Below, in pieces: positions 1 to 9,909 of a DNA stretch of 64,000 nucleotides. The notes under the pieces are model-generated. The model was not told where the DNA came from and ran no database searches. It saw only the letters and a program-made list of their open reading frames with translations. The stretch covers positions 6,262,001 through 6,326,000 of the forward strand of contig NZ_CP128360.1 of NCBI RefSeq assembly GCF_030345095.1. Direction: 5' to 3'. The position numbers and the translations under genes were made by a program. The DNA comes from Solwaraspora sp. WMMA2056. GTDB lineage: Bacteria; Actinomycetota; Actinomycetes; Mycobacteriales; Micromonosporaceae. How positions within the stretch are numbered: the stretch's first letter is position 1; each line of letters starts with the position of its first letter.

Positions 1-770
1 GAGCCGCTGCCGTACAGCCGTACGCCGGTCGTCTGGGTCTGCTCCGGGGCGAGCTTGACGCCGGAGACGCTGGCCTGGTTGCCGTACACGTCGGTGATCC
101 GCAGCGTGTACGGGCCGGGGCCGAGCCCGCTGTCGGCGAGCCAGTAGTTGTAGTCGTGCCGGACCAGTTTGCGGTAGCCGGAGCCGACCTTCGCCTCGAC
201 CGCCGCCAACGGGTTGCCGTGGTTGGTGACCCGTACGGCGAACCACCATTGTGAGGAGCCTTCCTTGACCCGCAACGCCAGTGGCCCGGTCGGCGGGTCG
301 ACCACCGCCCGATAGGTGACGGCGACGATGCCCTGCACCGGGTCGGCGATGCGGGCGAACGCCTCCCGGGACAGGTCGATGTGGCCGGTGGCGCATTCCG
401 GGCACTGGTCCATGACGACGACCCGGACGCTGCCCCGTGGGCCGGTGACGTCGAGGTGTCCGCCGCAGGCGGCGGCGTCGGCGTACTCGCTCGGGCCGAG
501 CGCGACGTACATCCGGTCGGCCGGGGCGCTGTCGAACGAGCAGTTGCCGCCCTGGCCCTGCGAGTCGTAGAAGGTCGCCTTGCCCTGGTAGGTGTTGCCG
601 CCGGCCGGCGGTGCGGCGCAGGCCGGGCTGGCGCCGACCTGGGCGGCGAGCAGCAGGCCGAGCAGGGCGGTGCCGGTGGCGACGCCGCCGCCGGCGAGCC
701 AGCGGCTCCGGGCGGTCCACCTGGACCAGGTGGTCCTGCGGGCATGGGAACCACGGCCGTCGTCGGTCAC
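1..770 (-). CDS. Secreted expansin-like protein (3' end outside window)
   Basis: Read on the minus strand from a GTG at 770, the frame stays open to the window edge, so the C-terminus is missing. About 256 codons are visible. The N-terminus is basic and is followed by a hydrophobic stretch ending in an Ala-rich cleavage region, which fits a signal peptide of roughly 45-55 residues. The mature start (YQGKATFYDSQGQGGNCSF) is the expansin/RlpA-like double-psi beta-barrel, and the VVMDQCPECATGHIDLS segment holds the Asp and Cys residues typical of bacterial expansins. A second beta-sandwich (CBM63-like) module begins around residue 160. Such proteins loosen cellulose or cell-wall polysaccharide without hydrolysis. 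The GH12-CBM2 enzyme at 47484 suggests an interest in plant polysaccharides. The start rests on the signal peptide; no strong ribosome site was seen. Confidence 0.85.
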   Translation of the reverse strand, partial: MTDDGRGSHARRTTWSRWTARSRWLAGGGVATGTALLGLLLAAQVGASPACAAPPAGGNTYQGKATFYDSQGQGGNCSFDSAPADRMYVALGPSEYADAAACGGHLDVTGPRGSVRVVVMDQCPECATGHIDLSREAFARIADPVQGIVAVTYRAVVDPPTGPLALRVKEGSSQWWFAVRVTNHGNPLAAVEAKVGSGYRKLVRHDYNYWLADSGLGPGPYTLRITDVYGNQASVSGVKLAPEQTQTTGVRLYGSG

Positions 771-824
771 ATCCGGTGATGCTGCCCTACTGCGACGTAC
801 CGGGGCAACGGTCCTAAGTGAGAC

Positions 825-1700
825 CTAAGAGTCCGGGCCGGTCGCGCTGCTCACCGGGTCGGCGGGACCGGCCACCGGGTCGCCGACAGCGATCCGGCCG
901 GTACCGTCCGGGATCAGGTTCATCCCGAACAGGACACCTTTCGGGCCGCGCCGGTGCTGGCCGAGGATCCGCAGCGGCTGCGGGCCCCGTTCGCCGGTGT
1001 CCTGGTCGGTGGTGGTGACGACGCACCGCGCGCAGGTCTTGGCCACCCGGAAGGTGACCGCACCGATCCGGATCCGCTGCCCCAGCCAGCCGTCCTCGGC
1101 CCAGGCCGGCGCTCCGGTGAGGACCACGTTGGGGCGGAACCGGTGCATCGGCAGGGGTGCCGCAGGGTCACCGGACCCGACGAGCCAGTCGTTCACCGCG
1201 TCGAGTGAGGCGGTGCTGGTCAGCAGCACCGGGTACCCGTCGGCGAAGCTGACCGTGTCGCCGGGTCGGCTGAAGTCGGGGTCGACCGCCCGTACCGTCG
1301 GGTCGGCGAGCCAGACCAGCCGGGCCGGGCGCTCGAGCAGGTCGCTGAGCCAGTCGTGCGCGGTGGGTGCGGCGAGCCGGGCCGGCACCGCGACCTTGGA
1401 CCGGAAGACCCGGACCGGCACCGGTTCGCCGTCGACCGGCGCGGGCACGTCGAGCGTGGGCCGGCCGGCGCCGCGCAGGGTGAGGCCGACAGCGCTGGCC
1501 AGGTCGGAACCGTCGGCGGCGGGTCCGGGGTGGACGGTGACCAGGGCGGGGACCTCCCGCTGGGTGAGTCCGACGCCGTCGGGGTCGACGATCATCCAGC
1601 GTCGGTCGCCGGCCAGGCCCCAGGGTTCGACGCGGGCGGCGTCGTGGTCGAGGCGGCGACAACCCTTCACCGGGTACGTGTGCAGTGCAGCGACCCGCAT
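825..1700 (-). CDS. MOSC domain protein (mARC/YcbX-like)
   Basis: This 291-residue protein starts at ATG 1700. It has an N-terminal MOSC_N beta-barrel (MRVAALHTYPVKGCRRL) and a C-terminal MOSC domain. The RFRPNVVL motif and the Cys in KTCARCVVTT match the molybdenum-cofactor-ligating Cys region of the family. Family members bind a sulfurated molybdenum cofactor and reduce N-hydroxylated compounds or carry sulfur for MoCo enzymes; the substrate cannot be told from sequence. It is transcribed divergently from the hut regulator across a 58-bp gap, and nothing links it to histidine degradation. Length is normal for the family. Confidence 0.85.
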   Translation of the reverse strand: MRVAALHTYPVKGCRRLDHDAARVEPWGLAGDRRWMIVDPDGVGLTQREVPALVTVHPGPAADGSDLASAVGLTLRGAGRPTLDVPAPVDGEPVPVRVFRSKVAVPARLAAPTAHDWLSDLLERPARLVWLADPTVRAVDPDFSRPGDTVSFADGYPVLLTSTASLDAVNDWLVGSGDPAAPLPMHRFRPNVVLTGAPAWAEDGWLGQRIRIGAVTFRVAKTCARCVVTTTDQDTGERGPQPLRILGQHRRGPKGVLFGMNLIPDGTGRIAVGDPVAGPADPVSSATGPDS

Positions 1701-1740
1701 GCCGGTAACGATAGCGGCCGCGTTGCCGACTGAATGATTT

Positions 1741-1748
1741 TATGCATA
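1741..1748. promoter_or_regulatory. Palindromic AT-rich site in the MOSC / RpiR divergent promoter
   Basis: The 58-bp divergent gap is GC-rich except for an AT-rich island containing the perfect 8-bp palindrome TATGCATA, which ends 10 bp before the regulator's GTG start. Its position suggests an autoregulatory operator or a -10 region. RpiR regulators bind AT-rich inverted repeats, but no exact consensus match is claimed. Confidence 0.35.
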
Positions 1749-1758
1749 CAGTACGCCC

Positions 1759-2688
1759 GTGAATAACAGCGACGTCGCGGCGGCCGGCTCGGCCGAACGG
1801 GTGCTCGACCTGTTCACCGGCGTCCGTCTCACCCCCACCCAACGACGGATCGCACACAGCCTGGTGCAGCACGCCGGATCCGCCGCGTTCCTGTCCGCCG
1901 CCGAGGTCGCCGAACTGGCCCGGGTCAGCCAACCGTCGGTCACCCGGTTCGCCATGGCGCTCGGCTACGACGGCTACCCGGCGCTGCGACGCCGGTTGCG
2001 TGAGTTCGCCACCGGCACCAGCGCCACCGGCTCCGACGGCGCCGGTGCCGGTGCCGGGCTGCCGACGCCGCGCGGCGGTGGCCGCCGGGGCACCCGACGG
2101 CCCTACGCCGCCGACAACGAGATGCAGCGAGCGGTCCGCGCCGAGGCCGACCACCTGAGTCAGCTGGCCGACCAGCTCGCCGACCGGGACCGGCTCACCG
2201 CCGCCGGCACGGTCCTGGCCGACAGCGTCCCGCTGCCCGTGCTGGGGCTGCGGGCCGCCGCCCCACTGGCGCACTACTTCGGCTTCTTCGCCGCCAAGGT
2301 CCGCCCCGACGTACGGGTTCTCGACAGCGGCGGCAGCCTACTGCCCGAACGCCTCGAACAGGCCCGGGAGGCCGGCGCCAGCGCGTTGCTGGCGATCGTG
2401 CTGCCCCGCTGCCCCCGGGAGGCGGTGGACGCGCTGGTCGAAGCGCGGGCCATCGGCCTGACCATCGTGCTGATCACCGACTCGGCGCTGAGCCCGGCCG
2501 CCGAACACGCCGATCTGGTACTGCCCGCCCCGGTCGGCGACCAGCTCGTCTTCGACCTGCACGCCGCGCCGATGGCGTTGGCGATGGTGCTGCTGCAGGC
2601 GATCTGCGACGCCGCGCCCGGCGAGGCGCAGCGCCGGCTGGAGCAGTTCGAACGCTCCGCCGCCGCGCGCAACGTCTTCATCGGCTGA
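1759..2688 (+). CDS. RpiR/MurR-family regulator of the hut operon
   Basis: The 309-residue protein begins at GTG 1759. An N-terminal helix-turn-helix (about residues 20-78; [19 protein letters not shown]) is followed by a Gly/Ala-rich linker and a C-terminal SIS domain (about 130-275) that normally senses a phosphosugar or related effector. It is the first gene of the run and lies 22 bp upstream of hutU, so it is probably the pathway-specific regulator, possibly autoregulated from the divergent promoter. Use of an RpiR protein rather than HutC (GntR) for histidine catabolism is inferred from position only. The linker has lower complexity than the rest of the protein. Confidence 0.85.
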   Translation: MNNSDVAAAGSAERVLDLFTGVRLTPTQRRIAHSLVQHAGSAAFLSAAEVAELARVSQPSVTRFAMALGYDGYPALRRRLREFATGTSATGSDGAGAGAGLPTPRGGGRRGTRRPYAADNEMQRAVRAEADHLSQLADQLADRDRLTAAGTVLADSVPLPVLGLRAAAPLAHYFGFFAAKVRPDVRVLDSGGSLLPERLEQAREAGASALLAIVLPRCPREAVDALVEARAIGLTIVLITDSALSPAAEHADLVLPAPVGDQLVFDLHAAPMALAMVLLQAICDAAPGEAQRRLEQFERSAAARNVFIG

Positions 2689-2710
2689 CCACCCGGAAGG
2701 GAACCGCGAC

Positions 2711-4423
2711 ATGGCTGAACTGATCCGCGCGGCGCGCGGCACCACCCGTACCGCCAAGGGGTGGCCGCAGGAGGCCGCGCTGCGGATGCTGATGAACAAC
2801 CTCGACCCGGACGTCGCCGAACGCCCCGACGACCTGGTGGTGTACGGCGGCACCGGCCGGGCGGCCCGGGACTGGCCGTCCTACCACGCCCTGGTCCGCA
2901 CGTTGACCGAGCTGGCCGACGACGAGACGCTGCTGGTCCAGTCGGGCCGGCCGGTCGGGGTGCTGCGCACCCACGAGTGGGCGCCCCGGGTGCTGCTGGC
3001 CAACTCCAACCTGGTCGGTGACTGGGCCACCTGGCCGGAGTTCCGCCGGCTGGAGCAGCTCGGGCTGACCATGTACGGGCAGATGACCGCCGGCTCCTGG
3101 ATCTACATCGGCACCCAGGGCATCCTGCAGGGCACCTACGAGACGTTCGCGGCGGTCGCCGCGAAACTGGCGGCGGGCGCTGGCGGCGCGCCGACCGACC
3201 CGACCGCCCCGCCGCCCTGGATCGACCGGGTCGGTACGGCGTCGCTGGCCGGCACGCTGACCCTGACCGCCGGCTGCGGCGGGATGGGCGGGGCGCAGCC
3301 GCTCGCCGTCACCATGAACGGCGGGGTGTGCCTGATCGTCGACGTCGACCCGCAGCGGCTCGCCCGTCGGGTCGCCACCCGCTACCTGGACACCGTCGCC
3401 GGTTCGCTGGACGAGGCGGTCGCCCTGGCCCGGGCGGCCCGCCGGGACCGGCGGGCGCTGTCGGTCGGCGTGGTCGGCAACGCGGCGACGGTCTTCCCGC
3501 AGCTGCTCGCCGCCGGCGTCGAGATCGACATCGTCACCGACCAGACCAGCGCCCACGACCCGCTCAGCTACCTGCCGGAAGGTGCCGAGCTGGCCGACGC
3601 GGCCGGTTACGCCCGCCGGGCACCGCAGGAGTACACCGAACGGGCCCGGGAGTCGATGGCCCGGCACGTGGCGGCGATGGTCGGCTTCGCCGACGCCGGT
3701 GCGGAGGTCTTCGACTACGGCAACTCGATCCGCGACGAGGCCCGCCTCGGCGGCTTCGACCGGGCGTTCGACTTCCCCGGTTTCGTCCCGGCGTACATCC
3801 GGCCGTTGTTCTGCGCCGGCAAGGGGCCGTTCCGGTGGGCTGCGCTGTCCGGTGACCCGGCGGACATCGCCGCCACCGACCGGGCGATCCTCGACCTGTT
3901 CGGCGACAACGAGGCGCTGGCCCGCTGGATCCGGCTGGCCGGTGAGCGGGTGGCGTTCCAGGGGCTGCCGGCCCGGATCTGCTGGCTCGGGTACGGCGAA
4001 CGGGAACTCGCCGGGGTGCGGTTCAACGAGATGGTCGCCCGCGGTGATCTGGCCGCCCCGGTGGTGATCGGCCGGGACCATCTGGACTGCGGGTCGGTGG
4101 CGTCGCCGTACCGGGAGACCGAGGCGATGGCCGACGGCTCGGACGCGATCGCCGACTGGCCGCTGCTCAACGCCCTGGTCAACACGGCCAGCGGCGCGTC
4201 CTGGGTGAGCATCCACCACGGCGGCGGGGTCGGCATCGGCCGGTCGCTGCACGCCGGTCAGGTCTGCGTCGCCGACGGGTCGACGCTGGCCGGGCAGAAG
4301 ATCGAACGGGTGCTGCGCAACGACCCGGCGACCGGGGTGCTGCGCCACGTCGACGCCGGCTACCAGTTGGCCGGCGACGTCGCCACCGCGCACGACCTGC
4401 CGGTGCCGATGAGGCAGCGATGA
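2711..4423 (+). CDS. hutU: Urocanate hydratase
   Basis: The product converts urocanate to imidazolonepropionate, step two of histidine degradation, in the cytosol using tightly bound NAD+. At 570 residues it has the usual length. The dinucleotide-binding glycine-rich segment ([19 protein letters not shown]) is near residues 185-203, and the active-site Cys lies in [10 protein letters not shown] near residue 422. The ATG at 2711 is preceded by a GGAAGGG ribosome site. The stop overlaps the ATG of the next gene by 4 bp (ATGA), indicating translational coupling. Gene order hutU - amidohydrolase - hutF - hutI - hutH makes a full route from histidine to glutamate. Confidence 0.97.
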   Translation: MAELIRAARGTTRTAKGWPQEAALRMLMNNLDPDVAERPDDLVVYGGTGRAARDWPSYHALVRTLTELADDETLLVQSGRPVGVLRTHEWAPRVLLANSNLVGDWATWPEFRRLEQLGLTMYGQMTAGSWIYIGTQGILQGTYETFAAVAAKLAAGAGGAPTDPTAPPPWIDRVGTASLAGTLTLTAGCGGMGGAQPLAVTMNGGVCLIVDVDPQRLARRVATRYLDTVAGSLDEAVALARAARRDRRALSVGVVGNAATVFPQLLAAGVEIDIVTDQTSAHDPLSYLPEGAELADAAGYARRAPQEYTERARESMARHVAAMVGFADAGAEVFDYGNSIRDEARLGGFDRAFDFPGFVPAYIRPLFCAGKGPFRWAALSGDPADIAATDRAILDLFGDNEALARWIRLAGERVAFQGLPARICWLGYGERELAGVRFNEMVARGDLAAPVVIGRDHLDCGSVASPYRETEAMADGSDAIADWPLLNALVNTASGASWVSIHHGGGVGIGRSLHAGQVCVADGSTLAGQKIERVLRNDPATGVLRHVDAGYQLAGDVATAHDLPVPMRQR

Positions 4424-5673
4424 GCGCCGACGGCGATCCGCTGGTCGCACGGTTCCGGGCGATGTGGGCGGAGCTGGCCGGCATCGGCCGTGATCCGGCC
4501 ACCGGCGGCTACCTGCGGTACGCGTGGTCACCGGCCGAGCTGGCCTGCCGGGAGTGGTTCGTCGCCGAGGCGACCGGTCGGGGGCTGGTGGTGCAGGCCG
4601 ACGGCAACGGCAACCTGTGGGCCGACTGGGTGCCGCCGGGGGTCGACCCGGCCGCCCCGGCGGTCGTCACCGGCAGCCACTTCGACTCGGTGCCGTACGG
4701 CGGCGGCTACGACGGCCCGCTCGGCATCGTGTCGGCGCTGCTCGCCGTCGACGTCCTGCGGGAGCAGGGGGTCGTGCCGGCCCGGCCGGTCACCGTCGCC
4801 GCGTTCGTCGAGGAGGAGGGGGCCCGGTTCGGCCTGGCCTGCCTCGGGTCGCGGCTGCTGACCGGCGCGGTACCACCGGATCGGGCGCTGGCCCTGGCCG
4901 ACGCGGCCGGGGTGACGCTGGCCGAGGCGATGCGGGCGGCCGGTGCCGACCCGGCGGCGGTCGGGCCGGATCCGACGCGGCTGGCCCGCATCGGGGTCTT
5001 CGTCGAGTTGCACGTCGAGCAGGGTCGGGCGCTGGTGGACCTCGGTGTCCCGGTCGGGGTGGCGAGCATGATCTGGCCGCACGGGCGGTGGCGGCTGGAG
5101 TTCACCGGTGCCGGCGACCACGCCGGCACCACCCGGATGGTCGACCGCCGGGATCCGATGCTGACCTGCGCGCACACGGTGCTCGCCGCCGACGCGCAGG
5201 CCCGGCGGCGCGGCGGGCACGCCACCATCGGCCGGGTCGAGGTCCGGCCGAACGCCACCAACGCGGTCCCGGCCCAGGTGCACGCCTGGTTGGACGCGCG
5301 GGCCGCCGACCCGGCGACCCTGGCCGAGCTGGTCGAGGCGATCACCGCCGACGCGGCGACGCGGGCCGCGGCGGACGGCACGACGGTCACCGTGACGGCC
5401 GAGTCGGACAGTCCACTGGTGGCGTTCGACCCGGCGTTGGCCGAGCGGGCGCGTACGGCGGTCGGGTCGGGGCTGCGCGTCGACGCGCCGGTGCTGCCGA
5501 CCGCCGCCGGGCACGACGCCGGTGTTCTCGCCGGGCACGTACCGACCGCGATGATCTTCGTACGGAATCCGACCGGGGTGTCGCACGCCCCCGGCGAGTA
5601 CGCCACCGACGACGACTGTGCCGCCGGGGTCCGGGCCCTGGCGGCCGCGCTCGCCGAACTGGCCGCCGGATGA
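4420..5673 (+). CDS. M20-family amidohydrolase (allantoate amidohydrolase/carbamoylase type) in hut operon
   Basis: The 417-residue protein is of the Zn-dependent amidase/hydantoinase/carbamoylase subfamily. Metal ligands are visible: His in GSHFDSV (about residue 87), Asp in GGYDGPLG, Glu pair in EEEGARF (about 130), His in ELHVEQGR and His in TAAGHDAG near the C-terminus. The family hydrolyses N-carbamoyl or N-formimino-type groups on amino acids. Its place between hutU and hutF, with no N-formylglutamate deformylase (hutG) nearby, suggests that it removes the formyl group left after HutF. That role is inference; allantoate amidohydrolase would be the default database label. Confidence 0.85.
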   Translation: MSADGDPLVARFRAMWAELAGIGRDPATGGYLRYAWSPAELACREWFVAEATGRGLVVQADGNGNLWADWVPPGVDPAAPAVVTGSHFDSVPYGGGYDGPLGIVSALLAVDVLREQGVVPARPVTVAAFVEEEGARFGLACLGSRLLTGAVPPDRALALADAAGVTLAEAMRAAGADPAAVGPDPTRLARIGVFVELHVEQGRALVDLGVPVGVASMIWPHGRWRLEFTGAGDHAGTTRMVDRRDPMLTCAHTVLAADAQARRRGGHATIGRVEVRPNATNAVPAQVHAWLDARAADPATLAELVEAITADAATRAAADGTTVTVTAESDSPLVAFDPALAERARTAVGSGLRVDAPVLPTAAGHDAGVLAGHVPTAMIFVRNPTGVSHAPGEYATDDDCAAGVRALAAALAELAAG

Positions 5674-5704
5674 GCGGGCCACACCGGGTGCACGGGGGCG
5701 CGGC

Positions 5705-7027
5705 ATGAGGTGGTACGCCGAGTACGCGTGGCTGGGCGGGCCGGGCCCGGCCGCCGGGGTGCTGATCGAGGCCGAGGGGGGCCGGTTCACTGCGGTCACC
5801 GCCGACGTCACGCCGCCGCCGGGCGTGCCGAGGCTGGCCGGGGTGACCCTGCCCGGCCTGGCCAACGCCCACTCGCACGCCTTCCACCGGGCGCTGCGCG
5901 GGCGGACCCACGACGACCGGGGCAGTTTCTGGACCTGGCGGGACCGGATGTACGCGGTCGCCGGCCGGCTCGACCCGGACAGCTACCTGGCGCTGGCCCG
6001 CGCGGTCTACGCCGAGCTGGCGCTCGCCGGGGTGACCTGCGTCGGCGAGTTCCACTACCTGCACCACGACCCGCAGGGCCGACGGTACGCCGACCCGAAC
6101 GTGATGGCGGACGCGCTGGCGCAGGCGGCCGCCGACGCCGGGGTGCGGATCACGCTGTTGGACACCTGCTACCTGACCGCCGGGGTGGACGGCGCCCCGC
6201 TGGCCGGGACGCAGCGCCGATTCGGCGACGCCGACGTGGCGGCCTGGGCCGACCGGTCCGGCAGCTGGCGGCCGGCCGGTGCGCACGTCCGAGCGGCGGC
6301 GGCGGTCCATTCGGTACGGGCGGTGCCGGCCGCCGAACTGCCGGTCGTCGCGGACTGGGCGGCGCGTCGGCGGACTCCGCTGCACGTACACCTGTCTGAG
6401 CAGCCGGCCGAGAACGCGGCCTGTCTGGCCCGGTACGGCCGGACCCCGACGGCGGTGCTGGCCGACGCCGGGGCGCTCGGCCCGGCGACGACGGCGGTGC
6501 ACGCCACCCACCTGACCGACGCCGACGTGGCGCTGCTCGGCGACGCCGCGACCGGGGTCTGTCTCTGCCCGACGACCGAGCGGGACCTGGCCGACGGGAT
6601 CGGCCCGGCCGGGCCGCTGTCCGCCGCCGGGGTCACGCTGAGCGTCGGCAGCGACAGCCACGCGGTGATCGACCTGTTCGAGGAGGCGCGGGCGGTGGAG
6701 ACGCACGAGCGGCTGCGCACCGGCCGGCGCAGGCACTTCTCCCCCGCGCAGCTGCTGGCCATGGCGTCGCAGGCGGGGCACGCCGCGCTGGGCTGGGCCG
6801 ATGCCGGTCGGATCGCCGTCGGGGCGCGCGCCGACCTGGTCACCGTCCGGTGCAACAGCGTCCGTACCGCCGGGGTCGACCCGGCCGGGCTGGTCTTCGC
6901 GGCGACCGCCGCCGACGTCACCGACGTGGTCGTCGACGGCCGGCCGGTGGTCGCCGACGGCCGGCACCTGCACGTCGACGTACCGGCCGAGCTGGCCGCC
7001 GCGATCCGGGCGGTGACGGCCGGATGA
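5705..7027 (+). CDS. hutF: Formimidoylglutamate deiminase
   Basis: The product (440 residues) is an amidohydrolase-superfamily TIM barrel that deaminates N-formimino-L-glutamate to N-formylglutamate. Visible metal ligands are HSHAFHR (about residues 56-62), His in HVHLSEQ, His in VHATHL and Asp in [15 protein letters not shown]. The frame is open further upstream, but ATG 5705 gives the family-typical N-terminus and sits 31 bp after the preceding gene. HutF implies the five-step pathway releasing ammonia rather than formamide, so a deformylase is needed; the neighbouring M20 enzyme is the candidate. Confidence 0.93.
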   Translation: MRWYAEYAWLGGPGPAAGVLIEAEGGRFTAVTADVTPPPGVPRLAGVTLPGLANAHSHAFHRALRGRTHDDRGSFWTWRDRMYAVAGRLDPDSYLALARAVYAELALAGVTCVGEFHYLHHDPQGRRYADPNVMADALAQAAADAGVRITLLDTCYLTAGVDGAPLAGTQRRFGDADVAAWADRSGSWRPAGAHVRAAAAVHSVRAVPAAELPVVADWAARRRTPLHVHLSEQPAENAACLARYGRTPTAVLADAGALGPATTAVHATHLTDADVALLGDAATGVCLCPTTERDLADGIGPAGPLSAAGVTLSVGSDSHAVIDLFEEARAVETHERLRTGRRRHFSPAQLLAMASQAGHAALGWADAGRIAVGARADLVTVRCNSVRTAGVDPAGLVFAATAADVTDVVVDGRPVVADGRHLHVDVPAELAAAIRAVTAG

Positions 7028-7052
7028 CGGGCGCGATCCGGGCGGTGACCGG

Positions 7053-8240
7053 GTGACGACGGCGGCAGGCACCCTGCTGGTGACCGGCATCGGCGAGCTG
7101 GTCACCAACGATCCGACGCACGACGGCGGCCCGCTGGGGCTGCTGACCGACGCGGCGGTGCTGGTCGACGGCGACCGGATCGCCTGGGTGGGGCACGCGG
7201 CGCAGGCCCCGGCCGCCGACCGACGGCTCGACGCCGACGGCCGGGCCGGGCTGCCGGGTTTCGTGGACAGCCACGCGCATCTGGTCTTCGCCGGGGACCG
7301 GGCGGGCGAGTTCGCCGCCCGGATGGCCGGAGTCCGCTACGACGGCGGCGGCATCCGGACCACGGTGGCGGCGACCCGCGCCGCCGACGACGCGACGCTG
7401 CGCGCCACCGCCGGGCGGCTGCGCCGCGAGGCGCTGCGCCAGGGCAGCACCACGATCGAGATCAAGAGCGGGTACGGGCTCAGCGTCACCGACGAGGCCC
7501 GATCGTTGCGGGTGGCGGCCGAGTTCAGCACCGAGACGACGTTCCTCGGCGCCCACGTGGTGCCGGCCGAGTACACCGATCGCCCGGACGACTACGTCGA
7601 CCTGGTCACCGGGCCGATGCTGGCGGCTGCGGCCCCGTACGCCCGGTGGGTGGACGTGTTCTGCGAGCGTGGCGCGTTCGACGGCGACCAGGCCCGCGCG
7701 GTGCTCGCCGCCGGTGCGGCGGCCGGTCTGGGGTTGCGGGTGCACGCCAACCAGCTGGGGCCCGGACCGGGGGTGGCGGTTGCGGTGGAGCTGGGGGCGG
7801 CCAGTGCCGACCACTGCACCCACCTGTCCGACGCGGACGTGACGGCGCTGGCCGGGTCGTCGACGGTGGCGACGCTGCTGCCGGGGGCGGAGTTCGCCAC
7901 GAGGTCGCCGTACCCGGATGCCCGCCGGCTGCTCGACGCCGGGGTGACGGTCGCGTTGGCCAGCGACTGCAACCCGGGGTCGTCGTACACCACGTCGATG
8001 CCGTTCTGTGTGGCGCTGGCGGTGCGCGAGATGGGGATGACCCCGGCGGAGGCGGTCTGGGCGGCGACCGCCGGCGGCGCGCGGGCGTTGCGCCGCACCG
8101 ACGTCGGCGTGCTGCGCCCCGGTGCCCGCGCCGATCTGCTGCTGCTCGACGCGCCCTCCTATCTGCACCTGGCCTACCGGCCGGGCGTGCCACTGATCAG
8201 CCAGGTCCTGCACGACGGGGAGCCACAATGTCCACTGTGA
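7053..8240 (+). CDS. hutI: Imidazolonepropionase
   Basis: The product hydrolyses 4-imidazolone-5-propionate to N-formimino-L-glutamate, step three of histidine degradation. The 395-residue sequence carries [15 protein letters not shown] (about residues 69-83), the KSGYGL motif, HANQLG and the ASDCNPGSS metal/active-site loop of this amidohydrolase family. GTG 7053 is used; a short in-frame-incompatible ATG lies just upstream at 7024. The gene starts 25 bp after hutF, and its end overlaps the start of hutH by 13 bp, consistent with one transcript. Confidence 0.95.
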   Translation: MTTAAGTLLVTGIGELVTNDPTHDGGPLGLLTDAAVLVDGDRIAWVGHAAQAPAADRRLDADGRAGLPGFVDSHAHLVFAGDRAGEFAARMAGVRYDGGGIRTTVAATRAADDATLRATAGRLRREALRQGSTTIEIKSGYGLSVTDEARSLRVAAEFSTETTFLGAHVVPAEYTDRPDDYVDLVTGPMLAAAAPYARWVDVFCERGAFDGDQARAVLAAGAAAGLGLRVHANQLGPGPGVAVAVELGAASADHCTHLSDADVTALAGSSTVATLLPGAEFATRSPYPDARRLLDAGVTVALASDCNPGSSYTTSMPFCVALAVREMGMTPAEAVWAATAGGARALRRTDVGVLRPGARADLLLLDAPSYLHLAYRPGVPLISQVLHDGEPQCPL

Positions 8241-9769
8241 TCATCGAACCGACCGGGATGACCCCCGAGCAGGTACGGGCGGTGGCCCGCGACGGCGCGC
8301 GGGCGCAGCTGCACCCGGCGGCGCTCGCGGCGATGACCCGCAGCCGCGACATCGTGGAGTCGATCGAACGCGACGGCCGACCCGTGTACGGCGTCTCCAC
8401 CGGGTTCGGCGCCCTGGCCAGCAGTTTCGTCGCGCCGGACCGGCGTTCGGAGCTGCAGCACGCGTTGATCCGCTCGCACGCGGCCGGGATCGGCGACCCG
8501 ATGCCCGACGAGGTGGTCCGGGCCATGCTGGTGCTGCGGGTCCGGTCGCTGGCGATGGGCCGCTCCGGGGTACGCCCGCTGCTGGCGCAGGCGCTGCTGG
8601 ACCTGCTCAACCACCAGGTGACGCCGTGGGTGCCCCGGCACGGTTCGCTCGGCGCCTCCGGTGACCTGGCGCCGCTGGCACACTGCGCGATGGTGCTCCT
8701 CGGCGAGGGCTGGGTGCGGGATCCCGACACCGGGGAACGGATCGACGGTGGGGCGGCGCTGCGTCGGGCCGGGCTGACCCCGGTCGAGCTGGCCGCCAAG
8801 GAGGGGCTGGCGCTGATCAACGGCACCGACGGCATGCTCGGCATGCTGCTGCTGGCCATCGACGACGCCCGGCACCTGTTCACCATGGCGGACGTGACGG
8901 CGGCGCTGGCGATCGAGGCGATGCTCGGCTCGGACCGGCCGTTCCAGGCCGAGCTGCACACCATCCGGCCGCATCCCGGTCAGGCGGTGTCGGCCGGCAA
9001 CATCCACCGGCTGCTGCAGCGCTCGGCGGTGATGGACTCGCACCGCGACGACCTGATGCACGCGGTGCAGGACGCCTACTCGATGCGGTGCGCGCCGCAG
9101 GTCGCCGGGGCGGCCCGGGACACGCTGACGTTCGCCGCGACGGTGGCCGGCCGGGAACTGGGGTCGGTGGTGGACAACCCGGTGGTGCTGACCGACGGGC
9201 GGGTCGAGTCGACCGGCAACTTCCACGGCGCACCGTTGGGCTTCGCCGCCGACTTCCTCGCCATCGCCGCCGCCGAGGTCGGCGCGATCAGCGAACGCCG
9301 GGTGGACCGGCTGCTGGACGTCAACCGGTCCCGGGATCTGCCGGCGTTCCTGTCCCCGGACGCCGGGGTCAACTCGGGGCTGATGATCGCCCAGTACACC
9401 GCCGCCGGGATCGTCGCGGAGAACCGGCGGCTGGCCTCGCCGGCCTCGGTGGACTCGGTGCCCACCTCCGGCATGCAGGAGGACCACGTGTCGATGGGCT
9501 GGGCGGCCGCCGTCAAGCTGCGTACGGTGCTGGACAACCTGACCAGCCTGCTCGCCGTGGAGCTGCTTTCCGCCGTACGCGGCCTGCAGTTGCGCGCCCC
9601 GCTGCGGCCGTCACCGGCCGGGCAGGCGGCGGTCGAGATCGTCGACAAGCTCGCCGGCGAGCCCGGGCCGGACGTCTTCCTGGCCCCGGTGCTGGAAGCC
9701 GTCCGGGGGGTGGTGGCCGGCCGGGAACTGCGTGCGGCGATCGAGGCCGAGATCGGCCCGCTGCGCTGA
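8228..9769 (+). CDS. hutH: Histidine ammonia-lyase
   Basis: The product deaminates L-histidine to urocanate, the first step of the pathway. The 513-residue sequence has the Ala-Ser-Gly triad that forms the MIO electrophile in [14 protein letters not shown] (about residues 142-144), plus the family segment [11 protein letters not shown] near the N-terminus. The ATG at 8228 lies inside the end of hutI. The frame is open much further upstream, but that extension is out-of-frame hutI sequence and has no family homology. It is the last gene of the operon; no histidine transporter is present. Confidence 0.97.
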   Translation: MSTVIIEPTGMTPEQVRAVARDGARAQLHPAALAAMTRSRDIVESIERDGRPVYGVSTGFGALASSFVAPDRRSELQHALIRSHAAGIGDPMPDEVVRAMLVLRVRSLAMGRSGVRPLLAQALLDLLNHQVTPWVPRHGSLGASGDLAPLAHCAMVLLGEGWVRDPDTGERIDGGAALRRAGLTPVELAAKEGLALINGTDGMLGMLLLAIDDARHLFTMADVTAALAIEAMLGSDRPFQAELHTIRPHPGQAVSAGNIHRLLQRSAVMDSHRDDLMHAVQDAYSMRCAPQVAGAARDTLTFAATVAGRELGSVVDNPVVLTDGRVESTGNFHGAPLGFAADFLAIAAAEVGAISERRVDRLLDVNRSRDLPAFLSPDAGVNSGLMIAQYTAAGIVAENRRLASPASVDSVPTSGMQEDHVSMGWAAAVKLRTVLDNLTSLLAVELLSAVRGLQLRAPLRPSPAGQAAVEIVDKLAGEPGPDVFLAPVLEAVRGVVAGRELRAAIEAEIGPLR

Positions 9770-9805
9770 CCGAGGTCGATGACCGATTCGTACGCCGAGT
9801 ACGCA

Positions 9806-9841
9806 GTCTGCCAATCGCGGACGTTCTGGTCTGCCAATCGC
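9806..9841. repeat. Two 13-bp direct repeats 3' of hutH
   Basis: GTCTGCCAATCGC occurs at 9806-9818 and again at 9829-9841, a 23-bp period (two turns of helix). They lie in the 140-bp gap between the convergent ends of hutH and the GT2 gene. No convincing T-tailed terminator was seen in this gap; a weak 5-bp stem lies at 9856-9872. Confidence 0.5.
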
Positions 9842-9909
9842 AGGCTGCGTTTCCCCCGCTTTGCTGGAGCGGTGGTTACCTGCTGGCGTACACCTGCCAA
9901 GCTGCCTCG

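Noticed and set aside
2678-4531. Long minus-strand frame opposite hutU (617 codons)
   Set aside because: It is an antisense shadow of a certain gene; its protein is Arg/Gly/Pro-rich without any fold, as expected from GC-rich third positions.
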